Of a DNA stretch of 8,440 bases, positions 1-7,041 are shown piece after piece; position 1 is the first letter of the stretch, and each line of letters begins with the position of its first letter. The translations under genes and the position numbers were made by a program. Source of the stretch: Gammaproteobacteria bacterium. GTDB lineage: Bacteria > Pseudomonadota > Gammaproteobacteria > Xanthomonadales > Wenzhouxiangellaceae. Where the stretch lies: assembly GCA_003561495.1 (NCBI GenBank), contig PWWM01000230.1, positions 1-8,440 on the forward strand, in the 5' to 3' direction. The notes beneath the pieces are model-generated. The model was not told the origin of the DNA and did not search any database. It saw only the letters and a program-made list of their open reading frames with translations.

Positions 1-1976
1 GCCACCACCGCATCGGCTGAAAAACCGTACTCGGCAAACAAATCCTTCGCCGGGGCCGAGGCGCCGAAGCGGTCGATGCCGATCACCCGGCCGCGCGGAC
101 CGACAATGTGGCGCCAGTACAAGCTGACCCCGGCCTCGACGGCCACCCGGGCATCCAGGGCCTCGGGCAGGACGGACTGGCGGTAGTCCTCGTCCTGGGC
201 CATGAACAGATCCGGGTTGGGCATGGAAATGACCCGCACCCGCACACCATCAGAAGCCAGAATCTCGGCGGCAGTCATGGCCAGGCCGACCTCGGAGCCG
301 CTGGCCAGAATGGCGGCCTGGGCATCACCGCTTTCGGGATCGCTTAGTACGTAACCGCCGCGCGCGATCATGGCCAGTTGTTCGTTGTTGCGCGGCAGGT
401 GGGGCAAACCCTGACGACTGAGCACCAGGGCGCTGGGACCATCGCGCCGGGCCAGGGCGGCGGCCCAGGCGGCGGCGGTCTCGACCTTGTCGGCCGGACG
501 CCAGACATCCATGTTGGGAATCAGTCTCAGGCTGGTCAGGTGCTCAACCGGCTGGTGGGTGGGTCCATCCTCGCCCAGGCCGATGGAGTCGTGGGTGTAG
601 ACGTGGATCATGCCCGTCGGGATCAGCGCGGACATGCGCACGGCATTGCGGGCATAGTCGGAAAACACCAGGAAGGTGCCGGTGTAGGGAATGAAACCGC
701 CGTGCAGATGCAGGCCGTTGGCGATCGCGGTCATGCCGAACTCGCGCACCCCGTAGTAGATGTAGTTGCCGTTGGCGGCATCGTCCATGATGTCGACGCT
801 GCCCGACCAGTTGGTGTTGTTCGACCCGGTCAGATCAGCCGAACCGCCCAGCATTTCCGGCAGATGTGGTGCGAACGCCTCCAGGCTCATGGCCGAGGCC
901 TTGCGGGTGGCCACAGTCTTGTCATCGGCCTGCATGCGACCGAGCACATCGGCGACGACACGATCGAAGTTGTCCGGCAGATGGCCACTCATCCGCCGCT
1001 CGAACTCGGCGGCAAGCTTGGGATGGTCTTCGCGATAGGCTTTCCAGGTTGCCGCCCAGCGTTTTTCCAGCTCGGCGCCGCGTTCTCTGGCATCCCAGCC
1101 GGCGCGGATATCGTCGGGCACCTCGAAGGGAGGATGCGACCAGCCCAGTGCCTCGCGGGTGGCCTTTATTTCCTCATCGCCCAGCGGCGCACCGTGGGTA
1201 TCGGCCGTGCCGGCCTTGTTGGGCGAGCCGTAACCGATGGTGGTTTTGCAGCAGATCAGGGTGGGCTGGTCGGTGTTGGCGCGGGCCGCCTTGATGGCCT
1301 CGTCGACCGCGGCCGGGTTGTGGCCGTCAACGGCCTCGATCACTTGCCAGCCGTAAGCGCGGAAACGCTCCGGGGTGTTGTCGGTGAACCAGCCGTCAAC
1401 CTCGCCGTCAATCGAAATGTTGTTGTCGTCATAGAACACCACCAGCTTGCCCAGGCCCCAGGTGCCGGCCAGCGAGCAGACTTCGTGAGAAATGCCTTCC
1501 ATCAGGCAGCCGTCGCCGGCAAACACCCAGGTCCAGTGATCGACCAGGTTGTAATCATCGGTGTTGAAGCGCGCCGCCAGCAGTTTCTCGGCCAGCGCCA
1601 TGCCGACGGCATTGGCCAGTCCCTGACCCAGCGGCCCGGTGGTGGTTTCCACGCCCGGCGCCTCGCCGTACTCGGGGTGGCCCGGCGTCGGCGAATGAAG
1701 CTGACGGAAATTCTTCAGGTCGTCCATGGAGACCCCGTAGCCGGTCAGGTGCAGCACCGAGTAAAGCAGCATGGAGCCGTGACCGTTGGAAACCACGAAA
1801 CGGTCGCGATCCCACCACTCGGGATTGGCCGGGTTGTGACCGAGGTGATCATTGAACAGAACCTCGGCGATGTCGGCCATGCCCATGGGCATGCCCGGGT
1901 GGCCGGAATTGGCGCGCTGGACGGCGTCCATGGACAGGGCGCGAATGGCATTGGCTAACTGGCGGCGATCGGTCAT
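1..1976 (-). CDS. tkt: Transketolase (3' end cut by window edge)
   Basis: Thiamine-diphosphate-dependent transketolase, a cytosolic enzyme of the non-oxidative pentose phosphate pathway that moves two-carbon ketol units between sugar phosphates. 658 complete codons are present. The E. coli-type enzyme is about 663 residues, so only a handful of C-terminal residues are missing. The N-terminus (MTDRRQLANAIRALSMDAVQ) is typical of the family and sets the start, although no good Shine-Dalgarno precedes it. Visible residues match the family numbering closely: His26 in SGHPGMPMG, His66 in SNGHGSM, His100 in PTPGHPE, the GPLGQG cofactor motif at 114-119, and the GDG metal/diphosphate motif at 154-156. 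Further along are THGAPLG, the VREFGM segment with the catalytic glutamate, the YTGTFLVFSDYARN segment and the THDSIGLGEDGPTHQP segment. No frameshift or missing key residue is seen. It is divergent from the barrel gene at 2281. Confidence 0.97.
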   Translation of the reverse strand, partial: MTDRRQLANAIRALSMDAVQRANSGHPGMPMGMADIAEVLFNDHLGHNPANPEWWDRDRFVVSNGHGSMLLYSVLHLTGYGVSMDDLKNFRQLHSPTPGHPEYGEAPGVETTTGPLGQGLANAVGMALAEKLLAARFNTDDYNLVDHWTWVFAGDGCLMEGISHEVCSLAGTWGLGKLVVFYDDNNISIDGEVDGWFTDNTPERFRAYGWQVIEAVDGHNPAAVDEAIKAARANTDQPTLICCKTTIGYGSPNKAGTADTHGAPLGDEEIKATREALGWSHPPFEVPDDIRAGWDARERGAELEKRWAATWKAYREDHPKLAAEFERRMSGHLPDNFDRVVADVLGRMQADDKTVATRKASAMSLEAFAPHLPEMLGGSADLTGSNNTNWSGSVDIMDDAANGNYIYYGVREFGMTAIANGLHLHGGFIPYTGTFLVFSDYARNAVRMSALIPTGMIHVYTHDSIGLGEDGPTHQPVEHLTSLRLIPNMDVWRPADKVETAAAWAAALARRDGPSALVLSRQGLPHLPRNNEQLAMIARGGYVLSDPESGDAQAAILASGSEVGLAMTAAEILASDGVRVRVISMPNPDLFMAQDEDYRQSVLPEALDARVAVEAGVSLYWRHIVGPRGRVIGIDRFGASAPAKDLFAEYGFSADAVV

Positions 1977-2280
1977 GGCAGGTCTGGAATTTGGACTGGA
2001 AAACCCGGCATTGTGCCGCCTGAGCAAGCCTGAGGCAAGGCTTGAGGCCTGAGTCGGCAGGGTGGCCTTTGCCAAGAGACCGGAGTTTCTTCCAGCTGGT
2101 TGCTGCGGCGCATTCCTAGACCGCGACTAAAACCTTGTGATTTCCGGCATTTGTGACGGATTTCTAGTGCATGTGGGCGGTGGCTCTGATAGACTACTTT
2201 TGAAGAAAAATGTAAACTTTTAGTCAAGAAGGGAATCAAAGCGCCTGAATGGGCAATTTTCAAGGATTGAAATAATCAAC
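1977..2280. other. Non-coding interval between divergent tkt and barrel-protein genes
   Basis: 304 bp with no credible gene; the minus-strand open frame across it reads as neither a known protein nor one with a signal. The half next to tkt is GC-rich and carries a cluster of short GCCTGAG repeats and a small hairpin. The half next to the barrel gene (about 2186-2280) is markedly more AT-rich, as expected of promoter and leader DNA. On the plus strand TG-A-TAGACT at 2187-2195 could be an extended -10 element, but no convincing -35 lies in front of it. On the minus strand TTGACT-like and TTTACA-like hexamers occur around 2210-2226 without a good -10 partner. Divergent promoters surely lie here; their exact positions cannot be read with confidence. 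Confidence 0.6.
2018..2053. repeat. Cluster of GCCTGAG heptamers with a hairpin in the tkt leader
   Basis: GCCTGAG occurs exactly at 2018-2024, 2028-2034 and 2047-2053, with the one-mismatch copy GCTTGAG at 2040-2046. Within it CAAGCCT (2025-2031) and AGGCTTG (2038-2044) form a perfect 7-bp inverted repeat around a 6-nt loop. There is no T-run on either side, so it is not an intrinsic terminator. It lies 42-77 nt upstream of the transketolase start and so may sit in its mRNA leader, or it may be an accident of local duplication. Confidence 0.5.
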
Positions 2281-3309
2281 ATGCTGGCTTCTCGCTTCAC
2301 AGGTTTCGCAGCGGCAATCGTTCTTCTGTCCGGTGTTGCCCATGGCGAGATATCCGACGAGGCGCTTCAATGGCATGAACGTGCCCAGGAAGATCGGCTG
2401 CAACCTTCGCTGGTGGTCAATCAACGTGACGCCATGGGACTGCCCGGCTTGCGTCCGCGCCTGACCATGAGTGTTCCCCTGGATGCGCAAGCCCATGATT
2501 CGGTATACGGCGCAACCGAGCGCAGTTCCTTCTCCTGGTCGCTCGAAGCCTGGCAACTCAATACCGCCAGCCTGGCTCACATCCAGTGCCGCAATCACAC
2601 CCTGACCCTGGATTCCTTCCTGGCCGAGGATTGTCGGTTTGTTGACCAGCCGATACCGGAAAACTCCGTCAATCTGGTCCAGGTTCGCGGTGAATGGATG
2701 GCCGCGCCCGGCCTGAATATCGGCCTGAGCGCATTTCGCAATCAGCAGACCGCGTCCAGCCCGAGCCGCGGGACCGCCTTCCCCGCTCCGCTGCTGGCTG
2801 CCCAGCAACCCCTGTCGACGCTGACCGGCTCCACGATGGGCTCCAGCCCCATCGACGGGCTTGATCTCAATGTCAGCTTCGGATTGAGCACGGAACGAAT
2901 CGGGGACTTCCTGGTGGGCCTGCAAGTCGCCCGATATCGTCAACGCATGAGCCTGGCTGAGCTGGGCATGATCTCCGACGACATGATTCCGGGACCGGAA
3001 TCTGATTTCCATTACGCCAACTCCGCCCAGCTCTCTCTGGGCTGGCGCCGCGGCAGTCTCCGTGGAGATATTCTCGGACATCATCGTGACGCCCCGTTCT
3101 GGCTGTCCGGCAACCCCGGCTCGGCACACTTCAATTCATTTGACCTCGAGTTTTCGTGGCGTCCGAGAAATGCCGCCTTGAGCATCGGTATCAGCAACGT
3201 GCTTGACAGCGCGCCACGCATCGAAGACAACGAGGGCGCGAGCATGGATGATCCGATGGAGCAGGTGTTCGGACGGATCCCATACGTTCGCTACAAGCAC
3301 GACCTGTAG
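2281..3309 (+). CDS. Putative outer-membrane beta-barrel protein, TonB-receptor-like C-terminus, no plug
   Basis: 342-residue protein of unknown function. Residues 1-22 form a clear Sec signal peptide (positively charged Arg5, hydrophobic FAAAIVLLSGVA, likely cleavage after AHG), so it is exported. The mature part is rich in alternating polar/aromatic stretches typical of transmembrane beta-strands, for example around 81-93, 145-153, 195-204, 209-222, 249-265 and 287-306. The end (SIGISNVLDS at 301-310, then IEDNEGA, DPMEQVFGR and a final YVRYKHDL) resembles the last strands of TonB-dependent receptors, although the terminal residue is Leu rather than the usual Phe or Trp. A TonB receptor is at least twice this size and begins with a plug domain; none is visible. 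Cys103 and Cys118 could form a disulphide. AAGGA at 2262-2266 is 14 nt before the ATG, which is long spacing. A shortened, repurposed or decayed receptor barrel is an inference. Confidence 0.75.
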   Translation: MLASRFTGFAAAIVLLSGVAHGEISDEALQWHERAQEDRLQPSLVVNQRDAMGLPGLRPRLTMSVPLDAQAHDSVYGATERSSFSWSLEAWQLNTASLAHIQCRNHTLTLDSFLAEDCRFVDQPIPENSVNLVQVRGEWMAAPGLNIGLSAFRNQQTASSPSRGTAFPAPLLAAQQPLSTLTGSTMGSSPIDGLDLNVSFGLSTERIGDFLVGLQVARYRQRMSLAELGMISDDMIPGPESDFHYANSAQLSLGWRRGSLRGDILGHHRDAPFWLSGNPGSAHFNSFDLEFSWRPRNAALSIGISNVLDSAPRIEDNEGASMDDPMEQVFGRIPYVRYKHDL

Positions 3310-3324
3310 GCCGGTCTTTCTCAA

Positions 3325-3687
3325 TCAGAATCGCCGCTTCCTGACGTGGTCAGGACGCCCGGGACCGATCCGCAGCCACAGCAACCAGCCACGACCCACC
3401 AGGTAGCCGATCACGCCCATCACGATCAGCACGAAGGCCGGGATGGGCGGCGGCATCACCCAGGCGCCGGCGCCGCTCATCCACCACCACAAGACACCAA
3501 CAATCAGGGATGTCAGCGCCAGGTAGGAAAAGTTGGTGGCTCGGTAGACCTTGTCTTTCCAGCGCTCGATTTCCAGGCGCTTGCGCTCCTCATCACTGAT
3601 ATCACCCAGCGGCAGGCTGCAATGCGGGCAGACCTTGTGCTGTGAAGAAATTCTCTTGGTGCACTTGGGACAATTGACGATAGCCAT
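3325..3687 (-). CDS. Small zinc-ribbon protein with two C-terminal membrane segments
   Basis: 120-residue protein I cannot name. The N-terminus is a zinc ribbon with two CPxC-type knuckles: Cys6/Cys9 (NCPKC) and Cys20/Cys23 (VCPHC), which should bind one zinc ion. A charged linker (about 30-50, DEERKRLEIERWKDK) follows, then two hydrophobic segments at about 52-71 (with WWW) and 83-106, separated by a Pro-rich turn (MPPPIP). The tail is basic (RPDHVRKRRF). The likely topology is both ends in the cytoplasm with the zinc ribbon facing in. The start codon follows the sensor-kinase stop by 32 nt on the same strand with no terminator between, so read-through from the two-component operon is likely. 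The stop lies 15 bp from the stop of the convergent barrel gene. I recall similar small proteins in related genomes but know of no assigned function. Confidence 0.85.
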   Translation of the reverse strand: MAIVNCPKCTKRISSQHKVCPHCSLPLGDISDEERKRLEIERWKDKVYRATNFSYLALTSLIVGVLWWWMSGAGAWVMPPPIPAFVLIVMGVIGYLVGRGWLLWLRIGPGRPDHVRKRRF

Positions 3688-3719
3688 AAGCTTCAGGGTA
3701 GCGCAGTTGGGGCGCCTTT

Positions 3720-5006
3720 TCAGGGACGGTCGCGATCAGGAAAGAAATGCAGCGTCACCGCCAGCCCGCCTTGCTCGCGGTTGGAAAACTCGATTCGCCA
3801 GCCGTAGAGATCACACAGCCGCTTGACAATGGACAGACCCAGCCCCGAGCCCTTGCCGCCGCCGGCCTGACGACCACGAAAGTGTCGATCGAAAACCAGC
3901 GGCAGCTCCTCTTCAGGAATCCCCGGCCCGGTATCGAGAATCTGCACGCGACCTCTGAGCGTGCGCACCCTCACCTCACCCTTGTTGGTGTAACGAATGG
4001 CGTTGCCGACCAGATTACCGAGGGTGACGGCGATGACGGCTTCGGAAGCGATGACACTGACTTTCTCGATTTCTTCATAAGCCAGCTTGAGATCTCGCTC
4101 GCCGACCAGGGGGCGGTAGTTGTCGACGACCTGGCCGGCGATCTCTCCGACGTTCTGGGCCGGCATGTCACCGTTGTCGGCATTGTCCGAACGCACCAGG
4201 TGCAACAGCGCGGTGGTGATGTCGGTGGACTGGCGAGCTGCCCGGGCGATACGAAGCAGCCGGTCGCGGTTGCGCTCGGACAGATCAGGCTGGGCCAGCA
4301 TCAGCTCCGTCGCTCCGGAAATCACGGCCAGCGGCGTGCGCAGCTCGTGCGAGACATCGGCATTGAAGGCCTTGTCCCGCTCGACCAGTTCATGAAGACG
4401 TGCGGCATAGTCATCCAGCGCCGCGGCAAGCTGGCCGACCTCGTCATCGGGAAAATGCTTCTTGAGCGAGCCGTGCTCGGTCTCATCCAGGGCCTCCAGG
4501 CGCCGCGCCAGCAAGGTCACCGGCGCCATGATGCGCCCAGCCGACCAGATGCCCAGGGCCAGGGAGAGCAGGGAAAAGAAGATTACCGTGGCAACCAGAC
4601 CCACCACCAGGCGCCGCGACAATTCGCGGTTTTCCGACACGTCATAGGTCAGAAAGACCCAGAAGTCATCCTCCTTGGCTACCGCCGCCTTGAAGTACCC
4701 TTCACCGGTGCTGACATTGTGGACGCCACCGGGCAGGTCCCGAAAGGGCTCGGGCACGATATCGGCCCGGCCGGGCCGGGTGACATATCCCTGGATACGC
4801 GTGTAGAACGGCTCGACCAGGGTCGGATCCTCGCGCAGGTCAGAAATGTACTGATCGACCTCATCAGCCAGGGTGCGGGCGATCAGGGCATCTTCCAGCC
4901 AGCTCTGCAACAGCAGCGCCGCTACTGCGAACATGACGCTCAATAGCGTCCCGAACAGCAGAAACGACAGGATCAGCCGGCTTCTAAGTCGACGCCGAAA
5001 CTTCAT
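3720..5006 (-). CDS. Membrane sensor histidine kinase
   Basis: 428-residue inner-membrane kinase, partner of the response regulator directly upstream. Order of parts: TM1 at about 11-33; a periplasmic sensor region of roughly 98 residues (34-132) with no fold I recognise; TM2 at about 133-154; a HAMP linker to about 205; a HisKA domain with phospho-acceptor His220 in DVSHELRTPLAVISG; and a HATPase domain with N-box NLVGNAIRYT (331-340), G1 box DTGPGIP (358-364), F box FDRHFR (372-377) and G2 box GSGLGLSIV (386-394). All catalytic motifs are intact. The start codon lies inside the regulator gene (23-nt overlap), which implies translational coupling; no clear Shine-Dalgarno is seen. The periplasmic part lacks an obvious acidic cluster, so I do not assign it to PhoQ or any named kinase. 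The signal is unknown. Confidence 0.95.
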   Translation of the reverse strand: MKFRRRLRSRLILSFLLFGTLLSVMFAVAALLLQSWLEDALIARTLADEVDQYISDLREDPTLVEPFYTRIQGYVTRPGRADIVPEPFRDLPGGVHNVSTGEGYFKAAVAKEDDFWVFLTYDVSENRELSRRLVVGLVATVIFFSLLSLALGIWSAGRIMAPVTLLARRLEALDETEHGSLKKHFPDDEVGQLAAALDDYAARLHELVERDKAFNADVSHELRTPLAVISGATELMLAQPDLSERNRDRLLRIARAARQSTDITTALLHLVRSDNADNGDMPAQNVGEIAGQVVDNYRPLVGERDLKLAYEEIEKVSVIASEAVIAVTLGNLVGNAIRYTNKGEVRVRTLRGRVQILDTGPGIPEEELPLVFDRHFRGRQAGGGKGSGLGLSIVKRLCDLYGWRIEFSNREQGGLAVTLHFFPDRDRP

Positions 5007-5676
5007 CCGGTGGCACCAGGCAATATCCGATTCCGTGCCGGGTATTGATCAAAGGGACGTCAAAAGGCTTGTCAATGGCGCTTCTGAGGGTATGAATATG
5101 AACCCGCAAACTGTCGCTGTCGGGCAACTCCTCACCCCAGACATGATGCTCGAGTTCACTACGCGTCACTACCGCCGGCGAGGCACTCATCAGTTTCTCG
5201 AGCAGCTTCAGGCCGATCGGGTTGAGATCGATCTTCTTGCCGGCACGCTTGACGGTCAGGGTTTCCAGGTTGAATTCGAGATCGGCCACTTTCAACTCGC
5301 GTGGCTTGATGCGCTGTCCGCGCCGCGCCAGGACAGCCAGGCGAGCATCGACCTCCTTGAGCTCGAACGGCTTGACCAGGTAATCATCCGCGCCCGACTC
5401 GAATCCGGCCAGCTTGTCATCGAGCTGATCGCGCGCGGTCAGCATCAAAACCGGCGTCTCCTTGCGCACTTCCTCGCGCAGCTTGCGACAGACCTCCAGC
5501 CCGTCCATTCCGGGCAGGGCCAGATCGAGCACGATGGCATCGAACTCGTGGACAATCGCCAGATGCAGACCGGTCACGCCGTCATAGGCGTAATCGACCT
5601 CGTGCCCACGGTCGGAAAGAAAATCCCCAAGGTTGGCCGCGATGTCCCGATTGTCTTCGATGATCAATATGCGCAT
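4984..5676 (-). CDS. OmpR/PhoB-family response regulator
   Basis: 230-residue DNA-binding response regulator. The receiver domain (1 to about 118) shows the acidic pair Glu7-Asp8, phospho-acceptor Asp51 in IVLDLALPGMDG, Thr80 in MLTARD and Lys102 in LVKPF. The C-terminal winged helix (about 127-222) has the SLRVHIHTLRSAID recognition-helix region (189-202) and the INTRHGIGY wing (210-218). The ATG at 5676 is the only possible start: an in-frame TGA lies seven codons upstream, near 5697, with no other initiator after it. There is no visible Shine-Dalgarno. It overlaps the kinase gene by 23 nt, a classic regulator-kinase pair. Upstream lie an intrinsic terminator/attenuator (5705-5739) and 11-bp-spaced GTTAA repeats that may be its own binding site. 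Target genes are unknown. Confidence 0.96.
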   Translation of the reverse strand: MRILIIEDNRDIAANLGDFLSDRGHEVDYAYDGVTGLHLAIVHEFDAIVLDLALPGMDGLEVCRKLREEVRKETPVLMLTARDQLDDKLAGFESGADDYLVKPFELKEVDARLAVLARRGQRIKPRELKVADLEFNLETLTVKRAGKKIDLNPIGLKLLEKLMSASPAVVTRSELEHHVWGEELPDSDSLRVHIHTLRSAIDKPFDVPLINTRHGIGYCLVPPDEVSAST

Positions 5677-5704
5677 TGGCGGTTGAATGCACTTTCATTG
5701 GCAG

Positions 5705-5739
5705 AAAAAAATGACCCAGGCGAGTCTACCTCGCCCGGG
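5705..5739 (-). terminator. Intrinsic terminator, possible attenuator, ahead of the response regulator
   Basis: Read on the minus strand, CCCGGGCGAG (5739-5730) and CTCGCCTGGG (5724-5715) form a 10-bp stem with a single G-U pair and a 5-nt loop (GTAGA), followed by TCA and seven T residues (5711-5705). This is a strong factor-independent terminator for leftward transcription. It sits 123 nt past the pilU stop and only 28 nt before the regulator start. It can end pilTU transcripts. If the regulator's promoter lies upstream of it, it would also be an attenuator, because no promoter is recognisable in the 28 nt that remain. Confidence 0.85.
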
Positions 5740-5802
5740 CCCACATCGCCCCATAACCGTCGGTGCAAAAATTGCGTTCTGGCGGCACCAACAATTGTCG
5801 AT

Positions 5803-5833
5803 GTTAAGTCCAGCACGGTTAACGGGCAGTTAA
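5803..5833. promoter_or_regulatory. GTTAA direct repeats, candidate response-regulator operator
   Basis: On the plus strand GTTAA occurs at 5803-5807, 5818-5822 and 5829-5833 (start-to-start spacing 15 and 11 bp). OmpR/PhoB-family regulators bind as head-to-tail dimers to direct repeats about 11 bp apart, so the 5818/5829 pair has the right geometry, and it lies upstream of a gene for just such a regulator. The motif is short and the pairing with this regulator is inference. The site begins 29 bp beyond the pilU stop and is about 127-157 bp before the regulator start. Confidence 0.4.
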
Positions 5834-5861
5834 GGGCTTCAAGGGACTTCTTGACCGAAAG

Positions 5862-7004
5862 TTACCGATTGCTGTCAATCAGATCCAGATCACCAAGCTT
5901 GCCACTGAGCGACTCCGAGCTGGCGCCTTCGCTGAGCTTGACGGCCAGACGCACATCATTGGCCGAGTCGGCATGCCGCAACGCCTCCTCGTAGGCGATC
6001 TGACCAGACTGGTAGAGCGCCAGCAGGCTCTGGTCAAACGTCACCATGCCGTGATGGGTCGAGTCCTTCATGATGTGCTTGAGCTCCTCGATCTTGCCCT
6101 TGCGGATCTTCTCCTGGACCAGGGGCGTATTGATGAGGATCTCCAGGGCGACGTGGCGGCGACCGCCGTCGATGGACGGAACCAACTGCTGGGCAATCAC
6201 CGCCTTGAGGTTGAACGACAAGTCCAGTAGCACCTGGGGATGACGGTCCTCCGGGAAGAAGTGCAGAATGCGGTCCATGGCCTGGTTGGCGTTGTTGGCG
6301 TGCAGCGTGGTCAGGCACAAGTGACCCGTTTCGGCAAAGGTAATGGCCTGCTCCATGGACTCACGGGTACGAATCTCGCCGATCATGATGACATCCGGCG
6401 CCTGGCGCAGGGTGTTTTTCAAGGCGGCCTCGAACGATTGGGTGTCGATGCCGACCTCACGCTGGGTCACCAGGCTCTTGCGGTGCTTGTGAACGAACTC
6501 GATCGGGTCCTCGATGCTGATGATGTGGCCCGAGGCATTGCAGTTGCGATAACCGACCATGGCAGCCAGGGTCGTGGACTTGCCCGTTCCGGTCGCCCCG
6601 ACCAGCACGACGATTCCGCGCTTGACCATGGCCAGCTCCGAGAGCGACTCAGGCAGATCCAGGTCCTCGAAAGACGGAATCTTGGTCTCGATGCGACTAC
6701 ACACCATGCCCACACTGTTGCGCTGGTAAAAGGCGCTGACACGGTAGCGGGCCACACCCTCCAGTGACACGGCAAACTGGCATTCCTTGGTGTCACGAAA
6801 TTCCTGGCGCTGATTTTCGGTCATGATGGCATCGATGATCTTGACCACCCGCTCATGGGTCAACGCCTCGCGAGTCAAAGGCTTGATCTTGCCGTGTACC
6901 TTGACGCAAGGTGGCGCCCCGACGGTGACAAACAGATCCGACCCATTCTTGTCGTGCAGCTGACGCAGCCAGCTCTTGATGTCTTCCTTGACGCTTTCGC
7001 TCAT
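5862..7004 (-). CDS. pilU: Type IV pilus retraction ATPase PilU
   Basis: Cytoplasmic hexameric ATPase of the GspE/PilT family that works with PilT to retract type IV pili. 380 residues from the chosen start, close to the roughly 382 usual for PilU. Motifs: N-terminal PAS-like domain (GSDLFVTVGAPP, 21-32); Walker A GATGTGKST (136-144); Asp box IEDPIEF (164-170); Walker B VIMIGEIR (205-212, Glu210); His box AETGHLCLTTLHA (224-236). The frame stays open upstream to an ATG at 7094, but that extension runs into pilT and reads as non-family sequence. ATG 7004 has a perfect AGGAGG five bases in front and gives the family N-terminus MSESVKEDIKSWL. It follows the pilT stop by 37 nt, so one operon is likely. 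The PilT-type AIRNLIR motif is replaced by PLVQEKIRKG, as expected for PilU. Confidence 0.95.
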   Translation of the reverse strand: MSESVKEDIKSWLRQLHDKNGSDLFVTVGAPPCVKVHGKIKPLTREALTHERVVKIIDAIMTENQRQEFRDTKECQFAVSLEGVARYRVSAFYQRNSVGMVCSRIETKIPSFEDLDLPESLSELAMVKRGIVVLVGATGTGKSTTLAAMVGYRNCNASGHIISIEDPIEFVHKHRKSLVTQREVGIDTQSFEAALKNTLRQAPDVIMIGEIRTRESMEQAITFAETGHLCLTTLHANNANQAMDRILHFFPEDRHPQVLLDLSFNLKAVIAQQLVPSIDGGRRHVALEILINTPLVQEKIRKGKIEELKHIMKDSTHHGMVTFDQSLLALYQSGQIAYEEALRHADSANDVRLAVKLSEGASSESLSGKLGDLDLIDSNR

Positions 7005-7009
7005 GCCTG

Positions 7010-7015
7010 CCTCCT
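7010..7015 (-). promoter_or_regulatory. Shine-Dalgarno that fixes the pilU start
   Basis: AGGAGG on the minus strand, ending five bases before ATG 7004. It is the best ribosome-binding site in the window and rules in favour of this start over the 30-residue longer open frame from 7094. Confidence 0.85.
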
Positions 7016-7041
7016 GTGCAGCGGCCTCGTATCGTGATGGA

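Noticed and set aside
378..1958. 526-codon open frame on the plus strand opposite transketolase
   Set aside because: It is antisense to a fully intact transketolase. Its Gly/Val/Ala/His-rich translation without domains is the usual shadow of GC-rich codon bias.
2260..3129. 289-codon minus-strand open frame opposite the barrel gene
   Set aside because: The plus-strand frame has a signal peptide, beta-strand pattern and receptor-like C-terminus. The minus-strand product is low-complexity and matches nothing I recognise.
3301..3320. Possible terminator between the convergent barrel and zinc-ribbon genes
   Set aside because: GACC/GGTC gives only a 4-bp stem with an 8-nt loop and a short broken T-run; too weak to call.
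3747..4946. 399-codon plus-strand open frame opposite the sensor kinase
   Set aside because: It is a shadow of an intact kinase with all motifs in order; its Gln/Gly/Arg-rich translation has no recognisable domain.
5762..5789. GGTGC/GCACC inverted repeat and ACAATTGT palindrome upstream of the response regulator
   Set aside because: Five-base arms with an 18-nt loop and an isolated 8-bp palindrome are expected by chance in a stretch of this length.
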